In this document: positions 1-11,062 of the stretch, piece after piece
Numbering within the stretch: position 1 is the first letter of the stretch
How the letters are laid out: each line of letters opens with the position of its first letter
NCBI RefSeq assembly: GCF_018687715.1
Contig: NC_056758.1
Location: forward strand, 1,116,001-1,180,000
Length of the DNA stretch: 64,000 nt
Reading direction: 5' to 3'
From: Carya illinoinensis
Lineage: Eukaryota > Streptophyta > Magnoliopsida > Fagales > Juglandaceae
Translations under genes and position numbers: made by a program
Notes under the pieces: model-generated
Seen by the model: the letters and a program-made list of their open reading frames with translations, nothing else
Database searches by the model: none
What the model was told of the DNA's origin: nothing

Positions 1-89
1 CTTCGTCTTCGTCGTCGTCGTGTTATGGTATGTATTGAGCCGGGTGGGCTATGTTTTGTGCTTGCACTTTGCTTTCAAGCTGAATACAG

Positions 90-183
90 GCAAGATAGAG
101 GTAACAGAGTTGATTTTTCCCAGCAAAATCAATTAGAAGGACGTGAGAAGTTGGAGAATCTGAAGCAAATTGTATACGACTGA
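90..183 (+). CDS. Possible last coding exon of a gene entering from the left
   Basis: An open frame ends at TGA 181-183 after hydrophilic codons including GREKLENLKQIVYD. A plausible splice acceptor (tgaatacag) sits just before position 90, and an AATAAA poly(A) signal lies at 230-235. The sequence upstream looks pyrimidine-rich and intron-like, but only 89 bases are visible, so neither the acceptor nor the gene can be confirmed. I do not recognise the protein. Confidence 0.25.
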
Positions 184-229
184 ACAATAATATACCCTTA
201 TCAGTGATTTTATTGTTGAATGGCAACTA

Positions 230-235
230 AATAAA
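230..235 (+). terminator. AATAAA poly(A) signal after the left-edge exon
   Basis: A canonical plant poly(A) hexamer lies 47 bases past the TGA of the putative terminal exon. It supports a 3' UTR reading of 184-260 but is common by chance in AT-rich DNA. Confidence 0.3.
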
Positions 236-1405
236 ATATCTGTTTTCTTTCCTGTTGAAGTTCAGAAATTGATGGATGGCATATACAGGCTTTAATGAAT
301 GCTGCCAAACTCAACTTGCTTATTTATTTCTTCATTAAATTTTCCGGCAGTGGGCCCCGAAGAAATCCAACCACATGGGATGTGTCCAATGTTCTCATCA
401 TCACTATACACTATAAATTTTGTTAACTTTTTTAATTTTTTTTAGTTTTATTATTCCTAAATTAATTAAATTTGTCTATTCATCATCCATACACTACATA
501 TTTAATAAAAAAAAAAATTATATGTGGTGTATGTGAATGATGAGTAGAATTTTTCATTAGAATAATACTAGTCCTACCGCTGGGAGCTACAGTTGGAGAC
601 TTTTTAAAAAAAAATTATATATACTATACTATCATCTCATTTTTATCTCACGAAATAAGAGGTATATTTATTACTATTGAATGATCATTTATTTCATATT
701 TTTTTATCATCAAATTATGATAAATATGTTTTATCATATTTAATGAAATGATAGTATAGTTTATACTTTATAGTATTACTTGTAAAAAAAAAAAAAAAAC
801 ACATCTAAATAAGTAGCGAGAGCTATCAAATTTTGTTAATTCTTAACAGAGACGAACAATGTGGAGTAGAACAACTCCAAATCTCACTGAAATACGTGCA
901 CTCAACATTGTCCCCACCCACCAATCATTGTTGGGGTAGCATTTCTTAATTTTATAATGGGGTGGAGAAAAACAGACAGAAAAAAACAAAAGAAACCAAA
1001 AGAAAAGCGTCGTGTTCATATGACTTTCTATCTGCTTTCTCCTCCGTCTTGTAGAATTTTGGTGACATTTACCGGCTGTTGCGGGTTTGCTTTCCAAGTA
1101 ATTATTAGATTTTTTTTAATTTTTTTTTTATAAAAATCGTGTTAATTAAAATTGATGTTTCAATAAATTTTTTAATTAGATAATATATTGTAATAAAATG
1201 AAAATATTACGTGACTACTTTGGGAGTAGCCAAGGATCCTTCTCGGTTTTGAACTTTTTGCTGGTTTATAAAATAGAAAGCACTTAATAAGACGAAAAGG
1301 CCAAAGACATGTGGCTTCTAATAATTGATAATTAAAATGATTAAGACGTAAAAGTCTTTTTAGATTTGATTTGCACTGAGAACTTTGCAGAATATTATTT
1401 AAAAA
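236..1405. other. AT-rich intergenic DNA with a small inverted repeat
   Basis: No credible gene is visible. An imperfect inverted repeat at about 474-553 pairs the region around catcatccatacactacat with atgtggtgtatgtgaatgatg, across an A-rich loop; this looks like a short foldback MITE. Homopolymer A runs and AT-rich imperfect palindromes continue to about 800. A minus-strand open frame at 843-1097 shows no family features. Confidence 0.4.
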
Positions 1406-1595
1406 GGCTTTGCTACATTCAGTCAGAAAATGCGGTTAGCGTACTGTCAGCTGTACTGAATGAATAAAAAAAAATTATAAAAAAATTATTTTATATTCAG
1501 GGGGACCTACATGAATAAAAAAAAGTTATAAAAATAATTTTTTTTTATGTAGGTCCCGTATTAATTCACTTTTTTCTCTACGACTGCATACCGAC

Positions 1596-4500
1596 TGTAA
1601 CAACACGCTAGAAATTCAATTGTGAAATTTCTATTAATTTTAGGAACCTCGTGAAAACCCATAAGTTTTCACGAATCCATTAATCGTATAGGTTTTTGTC
1701 TAACTACATAGTTAGTATTATTATTTACTATGGTATCAGAAGTGTATTTTTTATTATTGGAGATAGTTAGAAGTGTCAAAATGTATTATGATTTGTGCCA
1801 TTAGACTCGGAGGGTTATTTAAAGTCTTATGGCGCAATAACATTTTTTCATATTTTCGGACAAAACGTCTGTTCAAAACTGTAGATATTACTGGATAAAA
1901 AGAAATATCTTGAGGTAATTTTCGTGAATATTATTGGGTAAAAATATTTTGAGTTGATTTTTATAGATATTATTAGATAAAAATATATTAAGTTGATTTT
2001 TTGTAGATATTATTGGATAGAATATTATGAGATAATCTTTTATAGATATTTTGGGTAGGAGAAAACCGCACTCAACTCTCAACTCCAGCCTTATCACCTC
2101 CCTTATCTCGTCCATAAATATGTCCAGCCAGCACCCATGAACTTATCTTCAATTACACCTTCCAATAAAAGATTATCAAACACTCTCTCTCGGATAGCTT
2201 TTAGGAGATCTTTTACACGCCCATTTCGAAGCTGTTGTAAGTGTTTTATCATAAAGTCTCCTTCATATAAGTTGTTCCTTTTTGAGTCTAGTTTACATGG
2301 ATATCTTATTTGCCCCATTTGAAGATCATTTGGTCAGTCAAATATTGTGTAAACTATAAAAAGGTCATTCTGGGAGATAAACTGGAGAATATGTTATAGT
2401 TTGGAGTTTTTGACCAAGCTAATGGATAGATATTGGTCCGAAATTTTTATGGAGTATTGTTAACATGTATATGTGACTATTAGTTGAGTATTTTTGCATG
2501 ATTAAAGGTTTTGATGAAAGATTTTCTTAGATTTAGAAACTTAGAAATTGGAAGAAGAAAAACAGTTTCTGTTTTGAGAAAGTTTAACTCTTTGGTGGTC
2601 TAAACCTATTCTAATGACTTTAATAATTTTATTGGAAGATCCTAAGTATCTTATATACATGTTATATTATTATCTTGAAGATATTTGATGTTAGTTTCAA
2701 AGATATGAAATTTTATGCAAAGAGATATTCAAATAAGCCAAAGTGTGGATATTCTTGGCTAAATTTATGTTTTGGTTAATTTCTAACCATGTGATCTTGA
2801 ATTAGAAGCTTATATATGTTTTAGGACATCTTTTTAAACCATGTGATGGTTTGGTTTGAAGATCATATGTTTATAAGTCATAGATCAAGAGATTTATCAA
2901 AACTAGTTGAGGAAAAAGTTTCTGTTTTTGGACTAAGTGTAAAACCAAAAACTCCAAATGTTATTTTGTGATTTTGGTGACTTTGGTTTGATGATTTAAA
3001 ACATGGTTGATATTAGGATGATATTATGAATATGTTAGAAGTAAGATTTGATTTTTTGAAACTCTTGGAGATGTTTTGATTTAAGGTCAAAACTTGTGAT
3101 TCAAGTGGTTGGATCTTTTTACTAAAAAGTTTGGTGTTGATTATTAACTTTTTCTAAATGGATGTTTTAAGTATGGTTTTGAACTTAGGATTGGAAGATG
3201 TTTGTTGTAAAATTTTGGTTTAAGCATGAGTTTTGAAGTTGAAAAGAATTGCAACAAAAAAAAAAAAAAATCAAGGGAAATGGCCTATGGATGTTTCGGC
3301 CATAGTGTGTTTTCTATAGTTGTGTTTTGTTTTAAATTTTTCTGAGTTGATATTTAAGTTTAGGACAAAATTTACATGAGGAATGTAAATTTTGGAAACT
3401 TTTGGAGTTAGTATGCAAAATCCTTAAATTATGGGTAAAACGATCATTTTTTCACATGTAGAGAGTAAATGAAAATTTTACTCTTTAAGTTAGTATTTTC
3501 CATATTTCAAATTATTAGTGATTTAATTCTAACTTTTAGAATCACTAATTACAGTTCCTCGTGATCGCACTTGAAGTTTCATAAGAAATGCGGAGATCGA
3601 GGTAAGTTAGCTTTTAACTTACTAGTAGTCTACTGTGTATGTGTGCTAAGTAAAGGAACTATAGTGTATGTATGTATGTTATCATATATGTCATGCCATG
3701 CCAAGTTATCACGTAATTATCTATTATACAGAATTTATTCTGTCATCAATTTTTATCTGTTACATAATATATTCTGTCATGTATTACTGTACATTACAAG
3801 TATGTCATGTTAAATATGTTGTCTATTATATGTTATGCCATGTTACGAAATGTTTCTATCTCAAGTTGGTCATGTATTTCAAGTTATGTTCAAATCACGT
3901 TATGTTACGTCAGGACTCCAGTCCTTTAGTTTTCTAGTCACGTTTCATCTTGAGTACATTCAGTTTGTATAGAATACATGGGGCCACAACAACTGTGGAG
4001 TATGTATTTAACAGCATTGTGATGTGTAGAATACATGGGGCCACAACAACTGTGGAGTATGTATTTTTCATGTTAAGTCAAGTTTGCGTAGAATACATGG
4101 GGCCACAACAACTGTGGAGTATGTATTTACACGCAGAATACATGGGGCCACAACAACTGTGGAGTATGTATTTACACGCAGAATACATGGGGCCACAACA
4201 ACTGTGGAGTATGTATTTTTCATGTTAATTCAAGTTTCAGAGTAAGTTCATACTAAGTCAAGTTTCAGATCAAGTTCATGTCAAGTCAAGTTCAGTTCAT
4301 GTTTCAATTTAAGTTATGTCAATTATGCTATGTTGTACGCTAAGTTATGTTTTAATTATTTATGAATTTGATTATACATTTATGCTTTTACTGTCATCCA
4401 TGCATCATTAGCATGTGTGGAAGTTTTTTGTTAACTTGCTGAGATTTGAAATCAAATCTCACTGTGGTAGTCCCAACTACCATTCCCCTCGAATGGTAGA

Positions 4501-4908
4501 TCTTGTTACAGGACCTAAAGGAGGATCAGGAGCTGACCAACTAGACACAGTCGATTGAACGACGGTGCGTCGTTAATGTTAATATAGTAGTTAAATTACT
4601 ACTTGTACGATGGAGTTGCATCTCCAGTACTTTTGGATCATAACTATTTTAGACTAGTGTTGTGATTTTAGTTGTTCAATAGGTTTTTATGTATGGAGTA
4701 TGTTTTAAGCATTTGAGATATTTTCAATTTGGTGCATAGTATTGCTAAAAAAAAAAAAAAATTATCCGCTGCGAATATTGCATATTGTTAGATGCATGTT
4801 AGGAACATTACATCTTATATGTCATGAACGGGAGCAGGTAACCTTGTGTTGCATGTCTCGATGCTTCAAATTTCCGTTTGATCCCAAATGGAATTTGGAG
4901 GAGTCACA
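1596..4908 (+). mobile_element. Solo LTR (3.3 kb) of the large LTR family also present at 7.4-14.7 kb
   Basis: Starts TGTAACA and ends GTCACA, flanked by a perfect 5-bp duplication CCGAC at 1591-1595 and 4909-4913. It is the reverse complement of the LTRs at 7448-9880 and 12391-14702. It carries about 1.3 kb (roughly 2236-3552) absent from both of those LTRs, so either it is the fuller form or it gained an insertion. About four ~46-bp tandem units lie at 1885-2050 and five hairpin minisatellite units at 3972-4217. No internal region is present, so it probably arose by LTR-LTR recombination. Confidence 0.85.
3972..4217 (+). repeat. Hairpin minisatellite, 5 units, in the solo LTR
   Basis: Five copies of a ~37-bp unit, each an imperfect palindrome: outer arms AATACAT/ATGTATT, inner arms CCACA/TGTGG, loop of five bases. 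Spacers between units vary in length and content. Confidence 0.9.
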
Positions 4909-4953
4909 CCGACTGCATTTCCCGACTGCAAAAAGTATTTCTCTATTCAAAAA

Positions 4954-5594
4954 TCAAGAATGAATGACAAGACCATCATTATTTACTGGTCATCATTTCC
5001 AACTTTTCCTAGTTTTTGAAACCTAAAGATACAAAAGCGAAATCAATAAGAGTTTTGTTATATATAAGTATAGTCGTGTTCTAATTTGTATATTAATATT
5101 AATTTATTTATATTTAAAATTTAAATTAACACTGTTTTTAATAAAATCTACCTTTTAATCAACCATATCATATTGGTGCACAGATTAGTATACAATTGTG
5201 CTTGCAACTATACTTTTCTAACCAATAATATATATATATATATATAAAAGGATATGTGCAATCCTGTAAGTCTTGCATTCTCATTAAATAAATAAATAAA
5301 TTTAATATATATATAAAAAATTATTTTTTAAAAAAAATGAGTGTATAAAACTTATACATTAAAACTAATTAATGTCTAAACTTATCCCCCAAAAAAATAA
5401 AAAAAAAAATTAGAAAATGCACTTGACAAAAGGGCAAGAATAGGCTGCAAAGAATTAGATGAAATTGGAGAAAATGATAGATATAGAATATGGACCATAG
5501 GATATTTACCTGATTTTACTCAAATTAATATAATTGGGTTGGTAAATTATTATGATAATGCAACGTAGCACGTTAGTCATTCTTCACCGAATGT
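4954..5594. other. AT-rich spacer, no gene seen
   Basis: Contains a short (TA)n run near 5227-5247 and long A/T runs. The stretch around 5045-5350 looks like a degenerate AT-rich MITE, but no clear terminal repeats or target duplication could be defined. Confidence 0.4.
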
Positions 5595-6722
5595 ATTGGT
5601 TTTGCTCTTACATGTATTGAGAGTGAGTTTTCAACTCAATTATGTTGAAAGTACGAACTTTCCACATAATTGCGAGCAAAAGCTTAAAGGTTCTTATGCT
5701 GAATCGTTGAGTTTATGGTCTTTTTGTTTTCTTTCCTTTCATTTATATTCGTTGTGTCAAATCATGATGAGCTGGCTTTCAGAAGCCTTTTTTTTTTTTT
5801 TTTTGAGAAAGTTGTCCAACTTTGTAAACTAATAGAGACAGACAACAACAATCCCACACTACACCATAGTCGTAGGCTTAACTTTTGTTTAAACTTCAAA
5901 CCCTAACTCAAAGTCTCTTAGTTGAAAACTGAGAATGTTGAGAACCAGTGTCACATGTGTGGATTTCAACTTAGTTATGTTGAAAGTACAAACTTCCTAC
6001 ATAATTGCAATCAAAAGCTAAGAGATTCTTATACTGAATCATGGAGTTTACGGTTTTTTTTTTTTTTCCTTTCATTTCCTTTGTGCTCAGTGTGTCAAAC
6101 CACAATGTGCCAGTTTTCAATAATCTTTAGTCTTTTTTTTTGCATTTTGGGAAAGTTGTCCAACTTCACAAGCTGATCGATACAGAGTCACAAACAACAA
6201 CAGTCCCACACTACACCACAGTCGTAGGCTTTACTTTTATTTGAACTCCAAACCCCACCTCAAAGTCTTTCAATTCAAAACTACGAATGTTGAGAAATGG
6301 AGTCACGTGTGGATTTCAACTCAGTTATGTAGAAATTATGAACTTCCCACATAATTGCAAGCAAGAGCCCAGAGGTTCTTATACTGAATCGTGGAATTTA
6401 CGGTCTCTTCTTTTCTTTCATTTCCTTTGTGGTCAGTGTGTTAAATCACAATGTGCTGGCTTTTAGCAATCTTTCAGTCCTTTTTTTTTTTTCCTTTTGG
6501 GAAAGTTGTCCAACTTTGCAAGCTAATAGAGACAGACAACAATAGTCCCACACTGCACCATAGTTGTAGCTTAACTTTTGTTTGAACTTCAAACCCCACC
6601 TCAAAGTCTCTTAATTCAAAACTGTGAATGTTCAGAACCGGTGTAACATGTGTGGCTTTCAACTCAGTTATGTTGAAAGTACGAACTTCCAACATAATTG
6701 CAAGTGAAAGCTCTAAGGTTCT
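5595..6722. repeat. Tandem array of ~340-bp units
   Basis: The landmark TTATGTTGAAAGTACGAAC recurs near 5638, 5975, 6325 (variant) and 6666, giving periods of about 337, 351 and 341 bp: three full units and a partial fourth. Each has a T-run, a conserved AAGTTGTCCAACTTT segment, a CCCACACTRCACCATAG segment, and a palindrome-like ACACATGTG. Similar units reappear at 17310-17425, 18020-18078, 19117-19250 and 19494-19760, so the array once ran toward the synthase gene and was broken up by insertions. Confidence 0.8.
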
Positions 6723-7104
6723 TACTATTGAAGATACCTACAAGCAACCAACAACTCCAAATCCACATATGGAAACTGTGCCACCCAACACTACCATAGA
6801 CCCAACGGCTACAAATCCTCTTATGGAAACTGAGACACATATCATCACCACAGACCCAACAACTACAAACTATATATATGGAAACTTAATAAAAATCCTC
6901 TGCTCTAATTTCCTCTATAACATCTCTTTATTTTCCATGTTCTCTTGTGTTTTCCTTTTACATATTTGTACATACACTATATATAATGGAAGGCTCTCAT
7001 GCATGTTCTCACGAGATGTGAGATATTTATACAAACAATTGGAATCCAATTGTCTTTATTATATCAAGAGCTATGTGAGAGTGCAAGAGAGTCTTCCTCT
7101 TATC

Positions 7105-7442
7105 ATGGCCTTCATTTCAGTGAGTGTTAACAATTTTGTTACTCTCAAACTCAATCAAGGAAATTACCCCATTATGGAGGGAGCAACTTTTGGCCTTAGC
7201 AGACCTAGTCGACCACCTCATTAGTGACTCACCCCCACCATCCAAACACTCTGATGATGACTCCCTCAAACCCATAAAAGAATTAAGCCAGCCATACCTT
7301 CAATGGTGCAAGGCCGATCGTCTCCTTCGTGGGTGGATCATAGGGACCCTCTCTAAAGAAGCCCTTGGGTGGTTGGTCTTTACACCTCCAATCAAGTGTG
7401 GGAAGCTCTCAAAGCTGCATACACCCAAGTCTCTCAGGATAG
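7105..7442 (+). pseudogene. Copia gag, 5' part
   Basis: Begins ATGGCCTTC and carries the copia gag hallmark KLNQGNYPLWREQLLALA, but needs a frame change near 7165 to be read through. The frame continues with WLVFTPP and ends abruptly at the AGTTT target duplication, where the nested element begins. The continuation is at 14703. This explains two short frames that otherwise look like separate small genes. Confidence 0.7.
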
Positions 7443-7447
7443 AGTTT

Positions 7448-9880
7448 TGTGATGCCCCCAAATTCCGTTTGGGATCGGACGGACATTTGAAACGTCGAGA
7501 CATGCAACACAAGGTTACCTGCCCCCGTTCATGACATATAAGATGCAATGTTCCTAACATGCATCTAACATTATGCAATATTCGCAGTGGATAATTTTTT
7601 TCTTTAGCAATACTATGTACTAAATTGAAAATCTCCCAAATGCTTAAAACATATTTCATACATAAAGACCCACTGAACAACTAAGATCACAACACTAGTC
7701 CAAAATGGTTATGATCCAAAAAGTACTAGAGATGCAACTCCATCGTACCAGTAGTAATTTACGTTAACTACTATATTAACATTGACGTCGCACCATCGCT
7801 TAGTCAACTGTGTCTAGTTGATCAGCTCCTGATTCTCCTTCAGGTCCTGTAACAAGATCTACCATTCGGGGAGAATGGTAGTTGAGACTACCAAAGTGAG
7901 ATTTGATTACAAATCTCAGTAAGTTAACAAAAAACTTCCACACAAGCTAATGATGCATGGATGACAGTAAAGTATAAATGCATAATCAAATTCATAAGTA
8001 ATTAAAGCATAACCTGGCATACAACATAGCATAATTGACATAACTTAAATTAAAACATGAACTGAACTTGACTTGACATGAACTTAATCTGAAACTTGAC
8101 TTAGCATGAACTTGCTCTGAAACTTAAATTAACATGAATATGATATGAAACTTAACTTATCATAAACTTGTTCTGAAACTTGACTTAACATGAGCATGAT
8201 ATGAAACTTGACTTATCCTGAACTTGTTCTGAGACTTGACTTAACATGAAAAATACATACTCCACAGTTGTTGTGACCCCATGTATTCTACGTGTAAATA
8301 CATACTTCACAGTTGTTGTGGTCCCATGTATTCTAAACAAACTTGACTTAACATGAAAAATACATACTTCACAGTTGTTGTGGCCCCATGTATTCTACGT
8401 GTAAATGCATACTCCACAGTTGTTGTGGCCCCATATATTCTACACAAACTTGACTTAACATGAAAAATATATACTCCACAGTTGTTGTGGTCTCATGTAT
8501 TCTACATGTAAATACATACTCCATAGTTGTTGTGGCCCCATGTATTCTATGTGTAAATACATACTCCACAGTTGTTGTGGCCCCATGTATTCTACGCAAA
8601 CTTGACTTAACATGAAAAATACATACTCCACAGTTGTTGTGGCTCCATGTATTCTACGTGTAAATATATACTCCACAGTTGTTGTGGCTCCATGTATTCT
8701 ACACATCACAATGCAGTTAAATACATACTCCACAGTTGTTGTGGCCCCATGTATTCTACATGTAAATACATACTCCACAGTTGTTGTGGCCCTATGTATT
8801 CTACGCAAACTGAATGTACTCAAGATGAAACGTGACTGGAATACGAAAGGGCTGAAACCCTGACGTAACATAACGTGATTTGAACATAATTTGAAATACA
8901 TGACCAACTTGAGATAGAAACATTTCGTAACATGACATAACATATAATAGACAACATATTTAACATGACATACTTGTAACGTACAGTAATACATGACAGA
9001 ATATATTATGTAACAGATAAAAATTGATGACAGAATAAATTATGTATAATAGACAATTACGTGATAACTTAGCATGGCATGACATATATGATAACATACA
9101 TACATACACTATACTTCTTTTACTTAGCACACATACACAGTAGACTGCTAGTAAGTTAAAAGCTAACTTACCTCGATCTCTGCGTTTCTTATAAAACTTT
9201 AAGCGCGATCACGAGGAAAAAAGTTTCGAAATAGGCGTGCAAAACAACTCCTAAAAGCTGTCCGAGAGAGAGTGTTCGATATTCTTTTAAAGGAAAGTGT
9301 AAATGAAGATAATTTCATGGGGAGGGGTGGCTGGAGATACTTATGGATGAGATATGGAATAGATGAGGCTGGAGTGAGAGTTAAGTGTAAGACTCTTTTA
9401 CCTAAGTGAGAGTTAAGTGTATGACTCTCTTACCCGAAGTGAGAGTTAAGTGTAGGACTCTCTTACCCAATAATATCCACGAAATTAGCTTAAAATATTT
9501 TTATCCAATAATATCCACAAAATTAGTTTAAAATATTTTTATTTAATAATATCTACAAAAATTAGCTCAAGATATTTTTATCCAATAATATCTACAGTTT
9601 TGAGCAGACGTTTCGTTTGAAAATATGAAAAAGTGTTATTGCGCCATAAGATCTTAAATAACCCTCCGAGTCTAATGTCACAAACCATAATACATTTTGA
9701 CACTTCTAACTATCTCCAATAATCAAAAACACACTTCGGATACCATAGTAAATAATAACACTAACTATGTACTTAGACTAAAACCTTACGATTAATGGAT
9801 TCGTGAAAACTTATGGGGTCTTCACGAGGTTCCTAAAACTAATAGAAATTTTACAATTAAATTTCTAGCGGGCTGTTACA
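7448..9880 (-). repeat. 3' LTR of the nested element
   Basis: 2433 bp; TGTGATGCC on the plus strand marks its 3' edge and GGCTGTTACA its 5' edge. It contains eleven hairpin minisatellite units, tandem AACTTGACTTAACATGAA-like repeats just left of them, three copies of a ~34-bp GTGAGAGTTAAGTGTA repeat near 9375-9470, and ATATTTTTATCCAATAATATC repeats near 9480-9600 (units of about 46 bp). It lacks the 1.3 kb present in the solo LTR. Confidence 0.85.
8252..8805 (-). repeat. Hairpin minisatellite, 11 units, in the 3' LTR
   Basis: Eleven ~37-bp imperfect palindromes (AATACAT...CCACA loop TGTGG...ATGTATT). The spacers are of three kinds: a 4-7-base GTGTA type, a ~22-base type containing ACTTGACTTAACATG, and an ~18-base type containing CATCACAATGCAG, giving a higher-order pattern. 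Confidence 0.9.
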
Positions 9881-9881
9881 A

Positions 9882-9892
9882 TCTCCCCTCCT
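9882..9892 (-). promoter_or_regulatory. Polypurine tract of the nested element
   Basis: On the minus strand AGGAGGGGAGA lies directly before the TGTAACAG start of the 3' LTR, the expected place for the plus-strand DNA primer. Confidence 0.75.
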
Positions 9893-10293
9893 AAAAAAAA
9901 GATTTCGTCCTTGAAATCGAAATAAATAAGAAATAACAAGTTAAGAAATAAGTGTTGCTTACCAACCTGGTGTCTATTCCGTATATATTTGCCTTTGAGA
10001 TTATGTCATTTCTTAACTCATTTACTTTAATCAACAATTATATTATACTTCTTTCCACAAGGTTGGCCAAGTTGTATCGACACACACTCCAAACCTAAAA
10101 CTTCAAGTAAATAATCTTCCGAAACTCTTCTTTATAAAAACATAGGTGATATACTTTAAATGTTCTTGTAAATACCAAAGTTAGTAGAGAATTTATCAAA
10201 ATTAAGCCGTTATCCTCTCTCTCTCTCTCTCTCTTTAAAAATCGGTGGCCCTTTGTTTTAGACCAGACAACTCTGATCCGCATGATTTTTATA

Positions 10294-10469
10294 GCTCTTC
10301 TGTAGCTGTCAGGCGCCGCATAGCTATGACACTACTTTGCTCTTCTGTAGTTGTCAGGCGCCGCAGCTATGATACTACATTGCTTTTCTGTAGTTGTCAG
10401 GCACCGCATAGCTATGACACTACTTTGTTCTTTTATAGTTGTCAGGCACCGCAGCTATGATACTACATT
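10294..10469 (+). repeat. Four ~44-bp repeats (two 88-bp dimers) upstream of a TATA box
   Basis: Units start near 10294, 10339, 10382 and 10427 and share GTAGTTGTCAGGC(G/A)CCGC and AGCTATGA(C/T)ACTAC. Long and short units alternate, giving an 88-bp higher-order period. They end about 57 bases before a TATA box at 10526, an enhancer-like position for the antisense reading frame. Function is inference. Confidence 0.75.
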
Positions 10470-10525
10470 ACTCTTGTCTCTTGTATAGAAATGTTTCACG
10501 AGAGATGATTTGTCATAATTTTCTC

Positions 10526-10533
10526 TATAAAAG
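10526..10533 (+). promoter_or_regulatory. TATA box (TATAAAAG) for the antisense frame
   Basis: TATAAAAG lies 101 bases before the ATG at 10634, followed by a pyrimidine-rich leader (TTCATCTTCTTTCGCATCTC region) typical of a plant 5' UTR. It points opposite to the host element's own transcription. Confidence 0.55.
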
Positions 10534-10633
10534 AATTATTCAGTTCATCTTCTTTCGCATCTCATCTTCTTCACTTTTCTGAAATTAGTTTGCATTCTTA
10601 CTCTGCAATCTCTTTCTGCTTACTCACTTTGCA

Positions 10634-11062
10634 ATGACTCAGCAATCTTCTCATTACCAAAACATGAGGTATTCTGCACCTCGTTCACCAGTTGTTTATG
10701 CTTCTTCTGTAGGTGCTATAATGTAATCTAATAATGATTTGACTAATATGTCAGATAATGAACTTATCTACGAGCTTGTGAGTCTTAGTACCCGATACTC
10801 ATTAGCCATTATTGCATATTCTCAGCGACTGCAATCCAGGACTGGTGGGGTTGACAAACTGCACGAGAATATTTCTATCCTTCAGAGACTTCTTATGGAA
10901 TCCAACATGAAGATAGAAGCACTAAAGCGAGAGAATGGAGATTTAAAATCTTTGCTTAACTCTTCTTTTCGAGTGGCTACTCCTTTAGATAGGAAAGACA
11001 TACAGATTTTTGAAGAGCAAGAGCGTTTAAAGATTGAGGCAAAGAGCCTCAAATTTCTGTAA
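10634..11062 (+). CDS. Coiled-coil protein of unknown function, antisense within the LTR element
   Basis: From ATG 10634 the frame runs 142 codons to TAA 11060-11062, with a single internal stop (TAA 10724-10726, codon 31); the uninterrupted part from 10739 is 107 residues. The N-terminus is rich in Q, S and P. The middle has SDNELIYELVSLSTRYS and LHENISILQRLLMESNMKIE, a heptad-like leucine pattern, and the C-terminus is charged (EEQERLKIEAKS). I recognise no family. It lies on the strand opposite to the element's gag-pol sense, behind its own TATA box and repeats. Extra antisense frames are known from some plant Ty3 elements; whether this belongs to them is untested. Confidence 0.5.

Larger units (their letters stand above)
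1406..4943 (-). mobile_element. 220-bp Mutator-like MITE, split by a solo LTR
   Basis: The halves 1406-1595 and 4914-4943 add up to exactly 220 bp and match, in reverse orientation, the uninterrupted 220-bp copy at 19265-19484. The core has an inverted pair, gggacctacat and atgtaggtccc. The ends carry GCTTTGCTAC and repeated CAGTCG motifs. Flanks attt/aaaaa at 1397-1405 and attcaaaaa at 4945-4953 fit a 9-bp target duplication with one mismatch, as expected of Mutator-like elements. It has no coding capacity. Confidence 0.75.

Noticed and set aside
4742..4963. Small gene just right of the solo LTR array
   Set aside because: The frame is the terminal part of the solo LTR plus the 30-bp MITE remnant.
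6628..7224. 198-residue frame as a gene
   Set aside because: It runs from the 340-bp repeat into the copia gag start and ends by a frame change; it is a chance fusion of repeat and gag sequence.
8252..8805. CRISPR-like appearance of regular palindromic repeats with spacers
   Set aside because: This is a plant LTR; spacers fall into only three recurring kinds, not unique sequences, and no cas genes exist.
8369..8994. Long open frames with repeated RIHGATTTVEYVF or STVVVAPCIL peptides (also at 3950-4228, 8612-8863, 13186-13958)
   Set aside because: They are translations of the hairpin minisatellite in several frames on both strands; no start context or conservation supports a protein.
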